Assembly (NCBI RefSeq): GCF_900199375.1
Contig: NZ_LT900217.1
Span: 558,001-622,000 of the forward strand
DNA from: Gordonibacter urolithinfaciens
GTDB lineage: Bacteria > Actinomycetota > Coriobacteriia > Coriobacteriales > Eggerthellaceae
Length of the DNA stretch: 64,000 bases
Direction: 5' to 3'
Below are positions 18,118 to 26,306 of the stretch, in pieces. Position 1 is the first letter of the stretch. Each line of letters begins with the position of its first letter. Below the pieces are notes generated by a model. That model had not been told where the DNA came from. It saw nothing but the letters and a program-made list of their open reading frames with translations, and did not search any database. The position numbers and the translations under genes are program-made.

Positions 18118-19884
18118 TCACTCAGGCATTATCTGGAATCGGTCGATGGCAGTTGACATTATATCCTTAAACACCGGCGTGACGATGGAACCGTATTCCG
18201 TCTCGTTGGCACCCACAAAACAAACCAATTGGGGACCCGTGGAGTCGGCTATGAAGCCGGTGAACGCCATGTTGTACACGCCCTTGCGGTAGCCGCCGTT
18301 CACCTCGTCGTAGATCTCCGCCGTGGACGTCTTGCCCGCCACGTTGTACCCCTCGATGGCGGCATCTTTGCCCGTACCCTCGGTGACGACGGTTTTCAAC
18401 ATGTCGGTCATGTCGGCGACCGCCTTCTCGCTGCCGATGACCTTCTCCGTGGCGTATTCGGGCGTCTCGCCGGACTGCGGTTTGCCGATGAGGAAGTGGG
18501 GCGTGCACTCCACCCCGTTGTTTGCCAGCGCCCCGTAGAAGCGCGTCATCTGCAGCGGCGTCACCGATACGCCCTGGCCGAAGCTGATGTTGTAGGCCTG
18601 CACCTTGCCCCACTTGTCGAACGGAAGGAGCGCCCCCAGGTACTCGGTGCCCTCCTCGCCCTCGCCGGGGTAGTCCACGCCGGTGCGCGTGTGCAGGTTG
18701 TACTCGTTTATCTTGTTGTACAGGTTCTCGAAACCCGATACGCCGTTCGCGGTGGCGTTCTCCGTGGCCAGCGAGATGCCCACGTTCGACGACTGGTCCA
18801 TGATCTGTTCCAGCGTGAAGGTGGCGTCGCCGCGGTCGTGCGCGTCGGAGATGATGTAGCCGTCCGCCTCGATCTCGCTCGGGCAGAACAGCTCGCTCTC
18901 GGGCGTCATGGTGCCCGACTCCAGAATGGCCATGGCCGAGACGGACTTGAAGATGGAGCCGGGCTCGAACAGGTGCGTGACCACCTTGAGCTCCGTCGCA
19001 CCGGCCGGGATGTTTTCGCGATCGTTCGGGTCGAGCAGCGGAAGCGACGCGGCGGCGTAGATCTCGCCCGTCTCGGCGTCCATGACCACGGAGCTGCCGC
19101 CGTTGGAGGTGAGCCCCTCCTTGTCGGCCAGCAGGCGGTCCTCCACGTACTGCTGCAGCTCTATGTCCACGGATATGATGATGTCCTGGCCGTCCACGGC
19201 GGGCGTCTCCTCGTGCACGCCGCCGGGGATGGGCGTGCCGTCGCGGCCGCGCTCGGCCTCGTAGCGGCCGGGCTCGCCGGACAGGATGTCGTCGTAGTAC
19301 TTCTCCAAACCGCTCAGGCCGTTGCCGTCGATGTCGGTCAGGCCGACGATCTGCGCGCCCACCCGCCCGTTGGGATAGGTGCGCTTCGTGTCGGCGATGA
19401 AGTAGATGCCCTTGAGGTCCAGGGCGCGCACCTGGTCGGCCACGGCGGTGTCGGCCTTGCGCTGGATGAAGGCGAACGTAGAGGTGCCGGCGGACAGCGC
19501 GTTCTGGTAGTCGGCCGCCTCGCCGCCCAGCACGCCGGCCAGCGCCGCGGCCGTGCCCGGCAGGTCCTCCACTTCGGAAGGATTGGCGTAGATGGTGGTG
19601 GCATCCACGCTCACGGCCAGCACCGTGCCGTTGCGATCGTAGATGGTGCCGCGCCGAGGCTCGATGTCGAAACCCACGGTGCGCGCCTGCTCGGCCTGCG
19701 AGGCGTACGAAGGAGCCACGATGACCTGCAGGTACACCAACCGCACGAGAAAGAGGGCCGCTATGACGGCGAAGGCGACAAGGGGGATGAACGCGCGGCT
19801 CGAATCAGCTGCGAAACCGGGAGCCGATGCGCGCGGCGCGCCCGGGCGGCGCGGGGCGCGCGGGGTGTGGGGCCGTCCCGCCAC
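18118..19884 (-). CDS. ftsI: Division transpeptidase FtsI (class B penicillin-binding protein)
   Basis: A 588-residue septal transpeptidase. A Pro/Arg-rich tail is followed by one membrane segment (FIPLVAFAVIAALFLVRLVYL, about residues 32-52) and the dimerisation domain with EPRRGTIYDRNG. The transpeptidase domain has SxxK in PGSIFKS, SxN in DQSSNVG and KTS in AGKTSTAE. Translation starts at a GTG at 19884, just after the ftsL stop. It works with FtsW in septal wall synthesis. Confidence 0.93.
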   Translation of the reverse strand: MAGRPHTPRAPRRPGAPRASAPGFAADSSRAFIPLVAFAVIAALFLVRLVYLQVIVAPSYASQAEQARTVGFDIEPRRGTIYDRNGTVLAVSVDATTIYANPSEVEDLPGTAAALAGVLGGEAADYQNALSAGTSTFAFIQRKADTAVADQVRALDLKGIYFIADTKRTYPNGRVGAQIVGLTDIDGNGLSGLEKYYDDILSGEPGRYEAERGRDGTPIPGGVHEETPAVDGQDIIISVDIELQQYVEDRLLADKEGLTSNGGSSVVMDAETGEIYAAASLPLLDPNDRENIPAGATELKVVTHLFEPGSIFKSVSAMAILESGTMTPESELFCPSEIEADGYIISDAHDRGDATFTLEQIMDQSSNVGISLATENATANGVSGFENLYNKINEYNLHTRTGVDYPGEGEEGTEYLGALLPFDKWGKVQAYNISFGQGVSVTPLQMTRFYGALANNGVECTPHFLIGKPQSGETPEYATEKVIGSEKAVADMTDMLKTVVTEGTGKDAAIEGYNVAGKTSTAEIYDEVNGGYRKGVYNMAFTGFIADSTGPQLVCFVGANETEYGSIVTPVFKDIMSTAIDRFQIMPE

Positions 19885-19888
19885 GCCG

Positions 19889-20359
19889 CTACTCCGCGGC
19901 GCCGGCGGCGATCTGCACGCTCTTGGAAAGCGACAGGTTCCCGGCCTCGTCGGTGGCGACGACGTCGGTGCCCAGGTCGATGACGCCGACGCTCTCGGGC
20001 GCGGCCATCTTGAGGCGGCTCGCCTCGGCCTTCACGCGCGTGGGGTTGGAAAGCGAGCTCTGCTGCACTTCCAGGTTGTTCCCGCTGGCGCGGGCGTCGC
20101 TTATCTGGCTTTCGAGCTGCTGCGACTGCACGGACGTGGCCACGGTCGCCGATCCGATGGCAATGCGGGCAAAGCACAAGAGCGCCGCCACCACCAGCAC
20201 CACGGCGAGCGTCTTGGCCATGAACACGACGGTGGAGGGAATGGTCTGGGTGCTTGTGCGGGTGCCCTGGCCCGGCACGACGCGAACGCGCGGGCGTTCG
20301 GGACGCTCGGGTACGCGCTCGGAATAATTGTAGGAAAACGCCGGTGCGGCTCCTGCCAT
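19889..20359 (-). CDS. ftsL: FtsL-like divisome protein
   Basis: A 156-residue bitopic protein. A proline-rich cytoplasmic tail is followed by a membrane segment (VFMAKTLAVVLVVAALLCFA, about residues 46-65) and an extracytoplasmic stretch with heptad character (QSQQLESQISDARASGNNLE). The ATG at 20359 has AAAGGAGGTTGGTC directly upstream, which beats the TTG six bases earlier. The assignment rests mainly on position between rsmH and ftsI and on topology, as FtsL sequences are poorly conserved. Confidence 0.75.
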   Translation of the reverse strand: MAGAAPAFSYNYSERVPERPERPRVRVVPGQGTRTSTQTIPSTVVFMAKTLAVVLVVAALLCFARIAIGSATVATSVQSQQLESQISDARASGNNLEVQQSSLSNPTRVKAEASRLKMAAPESVGVIDLGTDVVATDEAGNLSLSKSVQIAAGAAE

Positions 20360-20469
20360 GACCAACCTCCTTTTCTTCGTTTCTGGCTGCGGTTTCGGTG
20401 GTCGCGGTGCTGTTTATGATGTTGCTTGCAAGGCGGCCGGGACCAAGGCCCCGGCCGGATAGGTCGGTT

Positions 20470-21450
20470 TCAGCGTTTTCGGGCGACGCGCAGCTTGGCG
20501 CTGCGTGCCCGGGGATTGCGCTCTATCTCCCCTGCCGTGGGCAGAAGCGGCTTGCGCGTGACCAGGTCGAGTATCGGCTCCTTGCCGCACACGCACACCG
20601 GAAGGTCCGGCGGGCAGGTGCAGCGGTTCGCATACGCGTTGAAGGTTTCCTTCACGATGCGGTCTTCGAGCGAATGGTAGCTGATGACCACGAGGCGCCC
20701 GCCCGGATTGAGCCAGCGGACGGCGGCGTCGAGACCTCGACGCAGCACGTCCAGCTCCGAGTTGACTTCTATCCGAAGCGCCTGGAACGTCCGTTTCGCC
20801 GGATGCCCCCCGGCGCGGCGCGCCGAGGCCGGTATGGCGGCCTTGATGATGTCCACGAGCTGCTCGCTCGTCTCTATCCTCCCATTCGCCCGCGACCGCA
20901 CGATGAAATCTGCGATGCGGCTGGCCCATTTCTCGTCCGAGTAGGCACGGATGATCCGAGTGAGATCTGCTGCGTTGTAGGTGTTCACGATCTCTGCTGC
21001 GGTTAGGGTGGTTTTCCCCGGATCCATCCGCATATCAAGGGGGCCGTTCTCCTTGAAGGAGAAGCCGCGGGACGGTGTGTCTATCTGCACCGACGAGACG
21101 CCCAGGTCGAAGAGGAACGCATCGACCCCAGGTACCTCGGCGCTGACGAGAAGGTCGTCCATATCCCCGAAGTTGCCGCGCAAGAGCTCCAAGTTGGGGC
21201 GTTGCTCGTCGGGCAGTGCCTCGAGCCGGGAGCGGGCGGCGGCGAGCGCCACCTCATCCTGGTCGATGCCGATGAGCGTGCCCCCCGGACCTACGAGCTT
21301 GGCCATTTCAAGGGAATGCCCTGCCCCGCCGAGTGTTGCGTCCACGAACGTTTGCTGTGGTTTGAGGTTCGATTGTTCGAGGCACTCGGCGAGCAGAACG
21401 GGGGTATGCTGGAATTCATGTTGCCGATATTCGCTTGTCATTGCGCTCAC
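20470..21450 (-). CDS. rsmH: 16S rRNA (cytosine-1402-N4) methyltransferase RsmH
   Basis: A 326-residue SAM-dependent methyltransferase (MraW). HTPVLLAECL opens the family core, DATLGGAGHSLEM is the SAM motif, and DLGVSSVQIDTPSRGFS, ISYHSLEDRIVK and NPRARSAKLR are signatures. I use the GTG at 21450, nine bases after the mraZ stop. An in-frame ATG at 21441 is the alternative, and the ribosome-site spacing is poor for the first and long for the second. Confidence 0.93.
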   Translation of the reverse strand: MSAMTSEYRQHEFQHTPVLLAECLEQSNLKPQQTFVDATLGGAGHSLEMAKLVGPGGTLIGIDQDEVALAAARSRLEALPDEQRPNLELLRGNFGDMDDLLVSAEVPGVDAFLFDLGVSSVQIDTPSRGFSFKENGPLDMRMDPGKTTLTAAEIVNTYNAADLTRIIRAYSDEKWASRIADFIVRSRANGRIETSEQLVDIIKAAIPASARRAGGHPAKRTFQALRIEVNSELDVLRRGLDAAVRWLNPGGRLVVISYHSLEDRIVKETFNAYANRCTCPPDLPVCVCGKEPILDLVTRKPLLPTAGEIERNPRARSAKLRVARKR

Positions 21451-21459
21451 GTCCTACGA

Positions 21460-21936
21460 TCAGCCGAACAGGACACCGAGGTCGGTGTCGTCGTCCTGCG
21501 CCTCGTAACGCTTCGCGTCCCACACTTCGAAGTAGCCCGTGTTGCCCACGACGACGACGTCCTTGTCGATGTCCGTCGCCTCGCGCGCCTCCGTCGGGAG
21601 CATGATGCGCCCGGAGCCGTCCACTTCCACGTCCTTCGCGCGGGCCTTGAGCTTGCGGCGCAGGCGCACGTGCAGGTCGTTGGAGGAGTCGTACTTGCCG
21701 AACTTGTCCTCGAACACCTCCGCGACCCAGGCGTTGAAGCCACGGGGCTCGAAGACGTAGAGGCACTCGTCCTTCGGATTGCGGGTTACCACCAAGTCGG
21801 TCGAAAGCACCTTGCGGAATTTCGCGGGCAGGGACATACGGCCCTTGGCATCGACCTTGAAACGGAACTCGCCGTTGAGGTCGACGATATGCGCCGCCCC
21901 CTCCGTGCTCTCCGTTGTGTCGACGACCTCCGCCAT
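21460..21936 (-). CDS. mraZ: Transcriptional regulator MraZ
   Basis: A 158-residue protein with two SpoVT/AbrB-like repeats: FRFKVDAKGRMSLPAKFR and then DVEVDGSGRIMLPTEARE. MraZ binds direct repeats ahead of its own gene and tunes the dcw operon. Its ATG follows AAAGGATGGC. It is the first gene of the cluster, and its presumed binding boxes lie within the promoter just upstream. A short acidic tail follows the second repeat. Confidence 0.93.
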   Translation of the reverse strand: MAEVVDTTESTEGAAHIVDLNGEFRFKVDAKGRMSLPAKFRKVLSTDLVVTRNPKDECLYVFEPRGFNAWVAEVFEDKFGKYDSSNDLHVRLRRKLKARAKDVEVDGSGRIMLPTEAREATDIDKDVVVVGNTGYFEVWDAKRYEAQDDDTDLGVLFG

Positions 21937-21981
21937 GCCATCCTTTCCGCGTGCAGCCGTTCGGCCCTTTCGATGTTTGGC

Positions 21982-22010
21982 ATTCTATCCCACTTCGCCC
22001 CACTTCGCAA
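21982..22010 (-). promoter_or_regulatory. dcw/mraZ promoter with MraZ boxes in the spacer
   Basis: Read on the minus strand, -35 TTGCGA (22005-22010) and -10 TAGAAT (21982-21987) are 17 bases apart. Two TGGGN boxes, TGGGG (21998-22002) and TGGGA (21988-21992), lie in the spacer at the 10-base period known for MraZ sites. A weaker third box is possible 10 bases further upstream. MraZ binding here would block RNA polymerase directly. Confidence 0.75.
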
Positions 22011-22304
22011 CATTTATAGGGTATTCCGCCCCCTTTTTGCCGTGATGAAACCCACTGTTCACCCACCCGTCATTCATTTTCCAGCACGCGGAAAATCGGC
22101 CATACCACGGGTAGGCAGAGCCGCGGAATCGTCCACAACATATGGATTCGCTGCCCGCCGTGGCACGAAGTGGGAGAATTTGTGACGCCCTCCCACCCCG
22201 CCCCACGCAGACCCCGCAGGATCAACCGCTCGTTCAAGCGCTCCGGCCATCGGGCCGGGAATCGGGGCCGGGTCGGAAACGGAGGCGGATGGGCACCGGG
22301 GCGG

Positions 22305-22337
22305 CGCCCGCGCTCCCAGCGCGGGCGTACCGGGCCT
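22305..22337. repeat. Palindromic repeat, copy 1
   Basis: CGCCCGCGCT, loop CCC, then AGCGCGGGCG form a 10-bp stem. The unit beginning CGCTCCCAGCGCGGGCG at 22311 recurs at 22601 with one base inserted in the 3' part. Confidence 0.55.
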
Positions 22338-22471
22338 AAGCGGGGACGGGAACGGGGGCGGGGGTCCCGCAAGGAGGCGGGAGCAGGTCGGGGGTCGGGG
22401 GGGCGTCACCCAGCAACTCCAGTCAAGCCCGGCAGCAGCGCGAAGGGAGCAAGCGAAAGATCGAATTAGCG

Positions 22472-22499
22472 AACGGATGTTTCACGTGAAACATCCGTT
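22472..22499. other. parS centromere-like site (ParB-binding)
   Basis: The 16-base core TGTTTCACGTGAAACA (22478-22493) matches the canonical bacterial parS exactly and sits in a perfect 28-bp palindrome, with AACGGA and TCCGTT flanks. ParB spreads from such sites and ParA/SMC organise the origin region, so this part of the chromosome is probably near oriC. A second copy lies at 55196. Confidence 0.9.
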
Positions 22500-22600
22500 T
22501 CGTAGCGAGCCCTATTTCCGCACAAGCACACCATCCCTTTCCGAAGAAGCTGCGAGCCCGTCCCGCGTGCGCCTCCAAACAGCACCCAAGAAGCTCCGCA

Positions 22601-22628
22601 CGCTCCCAGCGCGGGCGTACCCGGGCCT
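22601..22628. repeat. Palindromic repeat, copy 2
   Basis: Second copy of the CGCTCCCAGCGCGGGCG unit. It has the same order of bases as copy 1 through the GTACC, with an extra C before GGGCCT. The left stem is less complete than in copy 1. Confidence 0.5.
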
Positions 22629-23064
22629 CGGCGATCAGCGGAGTCTAATATTATCAATTCGGTCATGTACAAGATCGGAGCCTGTGGTAGGTTTTTGCGA
22701 CCGCGCGTAAGCAATTCCCGTAAAAGGCCTGTTCGCAACAAGCATCTGGCGATTCAGACACCAGCAATCGTGCCATAGACTCGAATCTCGTCCACGCGGA
22801 TTTGCGCCAGGCGCGCGACAGACTGCCCCACCGAATACGCATCGCTGCACGACGCACGCAGCAGGCCGCTGCCCGAGCGCAGATGATTGCGGTCGCATAC
22901 GCAACAAGTCGCCGCGCCAGGCGCGGGCGACCGTACTGCGCACGCAACGGGCTCCTGCACCGAACGCGGGAGCATGCGTCGCGCATGCGACGGGGATGCT
23001 GCACCAAGCGCACGAGCCAGAGCGTTATCCACGCGAAGCGCCATGTGCATGACGAGCAGGTGCG

Positions 23065-23979
23065 CTATGCTCGCGGGCATTGCGCGCGCGGGTGGGCGCT
23101 CAGGTACTCCTCGCGGATGTGGGCGCGGCTCACGTGAGTGTATACCTGGGTGGTGGAGATGTCGGAGTGGCCGAGGATCTCCTGGATAACGCGCAGGTCC
23201 GCACCGCCTTCCAGCAGGTGGGTGGCGAAGGAGTGGCGGAGCGTATGAGGATGCAGGTTCGCCACGCCCACGAGGCGTCCGGCATCGGCGACGATGGTAT
23301 GCACGCTCTGGCGCGTCAGGCGGCCGCCGCGGGCGTTCAGGAACACCGCCGCCGTGGGCTTGGCGTAGGGCCTCGCAAGCGCGGGGCGGGCATGCTCCAG
23401 GTACGCGCCCAGCGCCTCGAGCGCAGCGCCCGAGATGGGGCTGATGCGCTCCTTGCCCCCTTTGCCCACGACGCGCAGGTACCCTTCCTCCAGGATGCAA
23501 TCGCCCAGATCGAGCCCCGTGCACTCGCTCACGCGCAACCCGCAGCCGTACAGCACCTCCAGGATGGCGCGGTTGCGCATCTCCGACGGACTGTCGCCCG
23601 TGCAGGCAGCCAGCATGGTTGACACCTGATTCACCGACAGCACGTCGGGCAGCCGCTCGGGGGGCTTGGGCAGCTGCAGGGTGTCGGTGGGGTTGCGGCG
23701 CGCATAGCCCTCGCGCACGAGGAAGCGGTGGAATCCCTTGATCACCGAAACGCGCCGATCCACGCTCGACGTGGCGTAGCCGCGGTCCACGAGGTCGGCC
23801 TCGTAGGCCACCACGCAGGCGCGGTCCACGTCATCGGCATTGTCCACTCCGCGCCCGTCGAGGAAGGCGGCGTAATCGCGCAGGTCGGTGGCGTACGCCG
23901 ACACGGTGAGCGGCGAGGACCCCCGCTCCACGCGCAAGTGCGAGAGGTACTCTTCCATGAGCGTGCGCACGGCGTCCAC
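23065..23979 (-). CDS. Tyrosine recombinase of the XerC/XerD family
   Basis: A 304-residue site-specific recombinase. The N-terminal SAM-like domain (YLSHLRVERGSSPLTVSAYA) is followed by the catalytic domain with Arg in GCGLRVSECTG, Lys in GKGGKERISP, HTLRHSFATH, GHSDIST and the nucleophile Tyr in TTQVYTHVS. It starts at a GTG at 23979 after GGGGGGCGGAT. Length and motifs fit chromosome-dimer resolution (XerD-like). No phage or transposon genes adjoin it, so it is probably housekeeping. Confidence 0.85.
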   Translation of the reverse strand: MDAVRTLMEEYLSHLRVERGSSPLTVSAYATDLRDYAAFLDGRGVDNADDVDRACVVAYEADLVDRGYATSSVDRRVSVIKGFHRFLVREGYARRNPTDTLQLPKPPERLPDVLSVNQVSTMLAACTGDSPSEMRNRAILEVLYGCGLRVSECTGLDLGDCILEEGYLRVVGKGGKERISPISGAALEALGAYLEHARPALARPYAKPTAAVFLNARGGRLTRQSVHTIVADAGRLVGVANLHPHTLRHSFATHLLEGGADLRVIQEILGHSDISTTQVYTHVSRAHIREEYLSAHPRAQCPRA

Positions 23980-24218
23980 ATCCGCCCCCCTTTCCAGCGG
24001 CCCTCGGGATCGCCTACGAGTATAGCACCGGCCTACCGGTCCTTAAGGGGGCTTTCGGCGCACTGCCCAACATGGGAGACGCTGCACTCCCCGCCGCACC
24101 GCCCTGCCCGCGGCGAGTTTTTACACGCTAGCAACACCGGGTACGGCAAGTGCGATATACTTTGGTTCGCGCGCGTACGCGCATCACCGTCTTCTCACGA
24201 AAGGGGCGCCGCAGACCC

Positions 24219-25700
24219 ATGCGCATAGGATTCGACAACGACCAGTATATCGCGCTGCAGGCAGAGCACATCCGCAACCGCATCGACCAGTTCGGCGGCA
24301 AACTCTATCTGGAGTTCGGCGGCAAGCTCTTCGACGACTACCATGCCTCGCGCGTGCTGCCCGGCTTCGAACCCGACTCCAAGATCCGCATGCTGAAGAG
24401 CCTCATCGACGACGCCGAGATCATCATCGCCATCAACGCGAACGACATCGAGAAGAGCAAGGTGCGCGGCGACCTGGGCATCACCTACGACGAGGACGTG
24501 CTGCGCCTCATGGACATCTTCCGCGGCATGGGCTTCGCCACCAGCGGCGTGGTCATCACCCATTACACGAACCAGCCCTCGGCCGAGGCGTTCCGCAAGC
24601 GCCTGGACAGCCTGGGCATCCGCAGCTACCTGCACTACCCCATCCCCGGCTACCCCTACGACATCGACCGCATCGTGAGCGACGAAGGCTATGGGCGCAA
24701 CGAGTTCATCGAGACCACGCGGCCGCTCGTGGTGGTGACGGCCCCCGGCCCCGGCAGCGGCAAGATGGCCACGTGCCTCTCGCAGCTCTACCACGAGCAC
24801 AAGCGCGGGGTGGCGGCCGGCTACGCGAAGTACGAGACGTTCCCCATCTGGAACCTGCCGCTCAAGCACCCGGTGAACATAGCCTACGAGGCGGCCACCG
24901 TCGACCTGAACGACGCGAACACCATCGACCCGTTCCATTTGGAAGCGTACGGCGAGACCACGGTGAACTACAACCGCGACGTGGAGATATTCCCCGTGCT
25001 GAAGGCCATGATGGAGCGCATTTCCGGCGAGAGCCCGTACCAGTCGCCCACCGACATGGGCGTGAACATGGCGGGCAACGCCATCGTGGACGACGAGGCC
25101 GTGCGCGAGGCCGCGAAGATGGAGATCGTGCGCCGCTACTTCCAGACCGCCGTGGAGACGCGCCGCAGCGGCACGGGCCAGGAGCACGTGGAGAAGCTGG
25201 AGCTGCTGATGAACCAGGCCGGCGTGAACGCGAGCTTCTCGCCGGCCCGCTCGGCCGCGCTGCTGAAGGAGGAGACAACCGGCGGCCCGGTGGGCGCCAT
25301 GGTGCTGCCGGACGGCTCGGTGGTCACGGGAAAGACGTCGTCGCTTCTGGGCGCGGCGTCGTCGCTCATGATGAACGCGCTCAAGGGCGTCTCCGGCGTC
25401 GACGACGAGATCGACGTCATCAGCGACGAGGTCATCGAGCCCATCTGCCGCCTGAAGACCGACTGCCTGCACAGCCGCAACCCGCGCCTGCACTCCGACG
25501 AGACGCTCATCGCGCTGTCCATCAGCTCCGCCACCGACCCGCTTGCCGCCAAGCTCATCGAGCACATCGACGACCTGCGCGGCTGCGACGCGTACTTCTC
25601 GGTCATCATCTCCTCCACCGACGAGAAGCTCTACCGTACCCTCGGCATCAACGTCTGCTGCGAGCCCAAGTACGAGCAGCACCGGTACTATCACAAGTAA
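24219..25700 (+). CDS. UPF0371/DUF1846 family protein
   Basis: A 493-residue cytoplasmic protein beginning MRIGFDNDQYIALQAEHIRN, typical of the DUF1846 family, whose function is not established. A P-loop-like PGPGSGKMATCLSQLYHEH lies near residues 180-195, and NRDVEIFPVLKAM, MGVNMAGN and KYEQHRYYHK are family-like segments. It is a single-gene unit with its own hairpin downstream; AAAGGGG lies upstream of the ATG. Confidence 0.85.
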   Translation: MRIGFDNDQYIALQAEHIRNRIDQFGGKLYLEFGGKLFDDYHASRVLPGFEPDSKIRMLKSLIDDAEIIIAINANDIEKSKVRGDLGITYDEDVLRLMDIFRGMGFATSGVVITHYTNQPSAEAFRKRLDSLGIRSYLHYPIPGYPYDIDRIVSDEGYGRNEFIETTRPLVVVTAPGPGSGKMATCLSQLYHEHKRGVAAGYAKYETFPIWNLPLKHPVNIAYEAATVDLNDANTIDPFHLEAYGETTVNYNRDVEIFPVLKAMMERISGESPYQSPTDMGVNMAGNAIVDDEAVREAAKMEIVRRYFQTAVETRRSGTGQEHVEKLELLMNQAGVNASFSPARSAALLKEETTGGPVGAMVLPDGSVVTGKTSSLLGAASSLMMNALKGVSGVDDEIDVISDEVIEPICRLKTDCLHSRNPRLHSDETLIALSISSATDPLAAKLIEHIDDLRGCDAYFSVIISSTDEKLYRTLGINVCCEPKYEQHRYYHK

Positions 25701-25725
25701 AACGGCGCGCGCAACGAACGCTATC

Positions 25726-25770
25726 GAACGCCCCCCTCACCTCAGAATTCCAAGGCGAGGGGGGGCGTTC
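25726..25770 (+). terminator. Hairpin after the UPF0371 gene
   Basis: GAACGCCCCCCTC pairs with GAGGGGGGGCGTTC across an 18-base loop. The T tract is weak (TTCTC), so termination may be partial. Confidence 0.55.
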
Positions 25771-25795
25771 TCACGAGGGCTCTCAAAACACCGGC

Positions 25796-25828
25796 AAAAC
25801 CTTGCACGGATCTTTCCAAAACCTTGCA
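25796..25828 (+). repeat. Two direct repeats ahead of the small hydrophobic ORF
   Basis: AAAACCTTGCA occurs at 25796-25806 and 25818-25828, exactly two helical turns apart (22 bases). This is a possible operator for the peptide gene at 25971; its function is not known. Confidence 0.35.
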
Positions 25829-25970
25829 GGAATCCAGTGCATTTTCGTTCAATTTTCTGCTTTTTACCAGGCTAAATAGCCTCTATCCAAGTGCGCGTTC
25901 AAGGCGTAGAATGAGTGTGCCGGCGGTGTCCGCGCTCGGGTGGCGCTTCTTTCGAGAGGAGTGTTCGCCT

Positions 25971-26108
25971 ATGAACGCAGTTCTAGAAATTCTTAACGCC
26001 TACGCAGCGATAGCCACGCTCGCGAGTTTCTTCCTCGCCTTGTGGACGAACCATAAGAACGCGGACGAAGCAGGGAGGGAACCAGGAGATGGTAAAGGCC
26101 GGGATTAA
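25971..26108 (+). CDS. Small hydrophobic peptide, candidate type I toxin
   Basis: A 45-residue frame with GAGAGGAG upstream. Residues 1-26 form one hydrophobic helix (AAIATLASFFLALW) followed by THKN-like polar and charged residues, the layout of small holin-like or Fst/TxpA-type toxins. A possible -10, TAGAAT, lies at 25907-25912. The stop codon sits in the loop of a perfect hairpin (26096-26116), and a minus-strand promoter faces it from 26195. Convergent transcripts sharing a bidirectional terminator are the arrangement of par-type toxin-antitoxin loci. The toxin role is inference. Confidence 0.5.
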   Translation: MNAVLEILNAYAAIATLASFFLALWTNHKNADEAGREPGDGKGRD

Positions 26109-26116
26109 CCCGGCCT
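26096..26116. terminator. Bidirectional terminator over the peptide's stop codon
   Basis: AGGCCGGG, loop ATTAA, CCCGGCCT. On the minus strand a short T run (TTTA) follows. It can end both the peptide mRNA and the proposed antisense RNA. Confidence 0.6.
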
Positions 26117-26190
26117 CCCACTAGTACCCGCGCCGCCCAACCTGGATGGTGAAGCCCGTTAAACTCGCCGTCCTGGGCACCGCCGGTAAT
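26096..26190 (-). ncRNA. Candidate antisense antitoxin RNA
   Basis: Inferred transcript of about 95 bases running from the minus-strand promoter at 26195-26224 to the hairpin at 26096. It would overlap only the 3' end and stop region of the peptide mRNA. There is no direct evidence beyond promoter and terminator placement. Confidence 0.3.
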
Positions 26191-26194
26191 TTGC

Positions 26195-26224
26195 ATTATA
26201 GCGACTCGATGCCATCAAATGCAA
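26195..26224 (-). promoter_or_regulatory. Minus-strand promoter facing the small peptide gene
   Basis: A consensus -10 TATAAT at 26195-26200 with -35 TTGCAT at 26219-26224 and an 18-base spacer, read on the minus strand. No coding frame follows, which supports a non-coding transcript. Confidence 0.5.
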
Positions 26225-26306
26225 GAAGGCCGGCCTCGCATATTAGAGGCGACACGTTCGCCGCAACCACTGGAATGAAAAGATTGCTCCAAGGGAAGCA
26301 AGCCGA

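Larger units (their letters stand above)
22011..23064. other. One-kilobase non-coding region with parS and repeats
   Basis: No frame here has a plausible start, ribosome site and codon pattern; apparent ORFs are GC artefacts. It holds a parS palindrome, two copies of a 27-base repeat and an A/T-rich patch near 22645-22680. It separates the dcw promoter from the end of the Xer recombinase gene. A small RNA is possible but cannot be shown. Confidence 0.5.

Noticed and set aside
22635-22943. 102-residue minus-strand ORF near parS
   Set aside because: Arg/Cys-rich, without a ribosome site or recognisable motif; treated as chance.
23065-23979. Integrase of a mobile element
   Set aside because: The sequence is XerD-like, and no attachment sites, phage genes or flanking repeats are visible.
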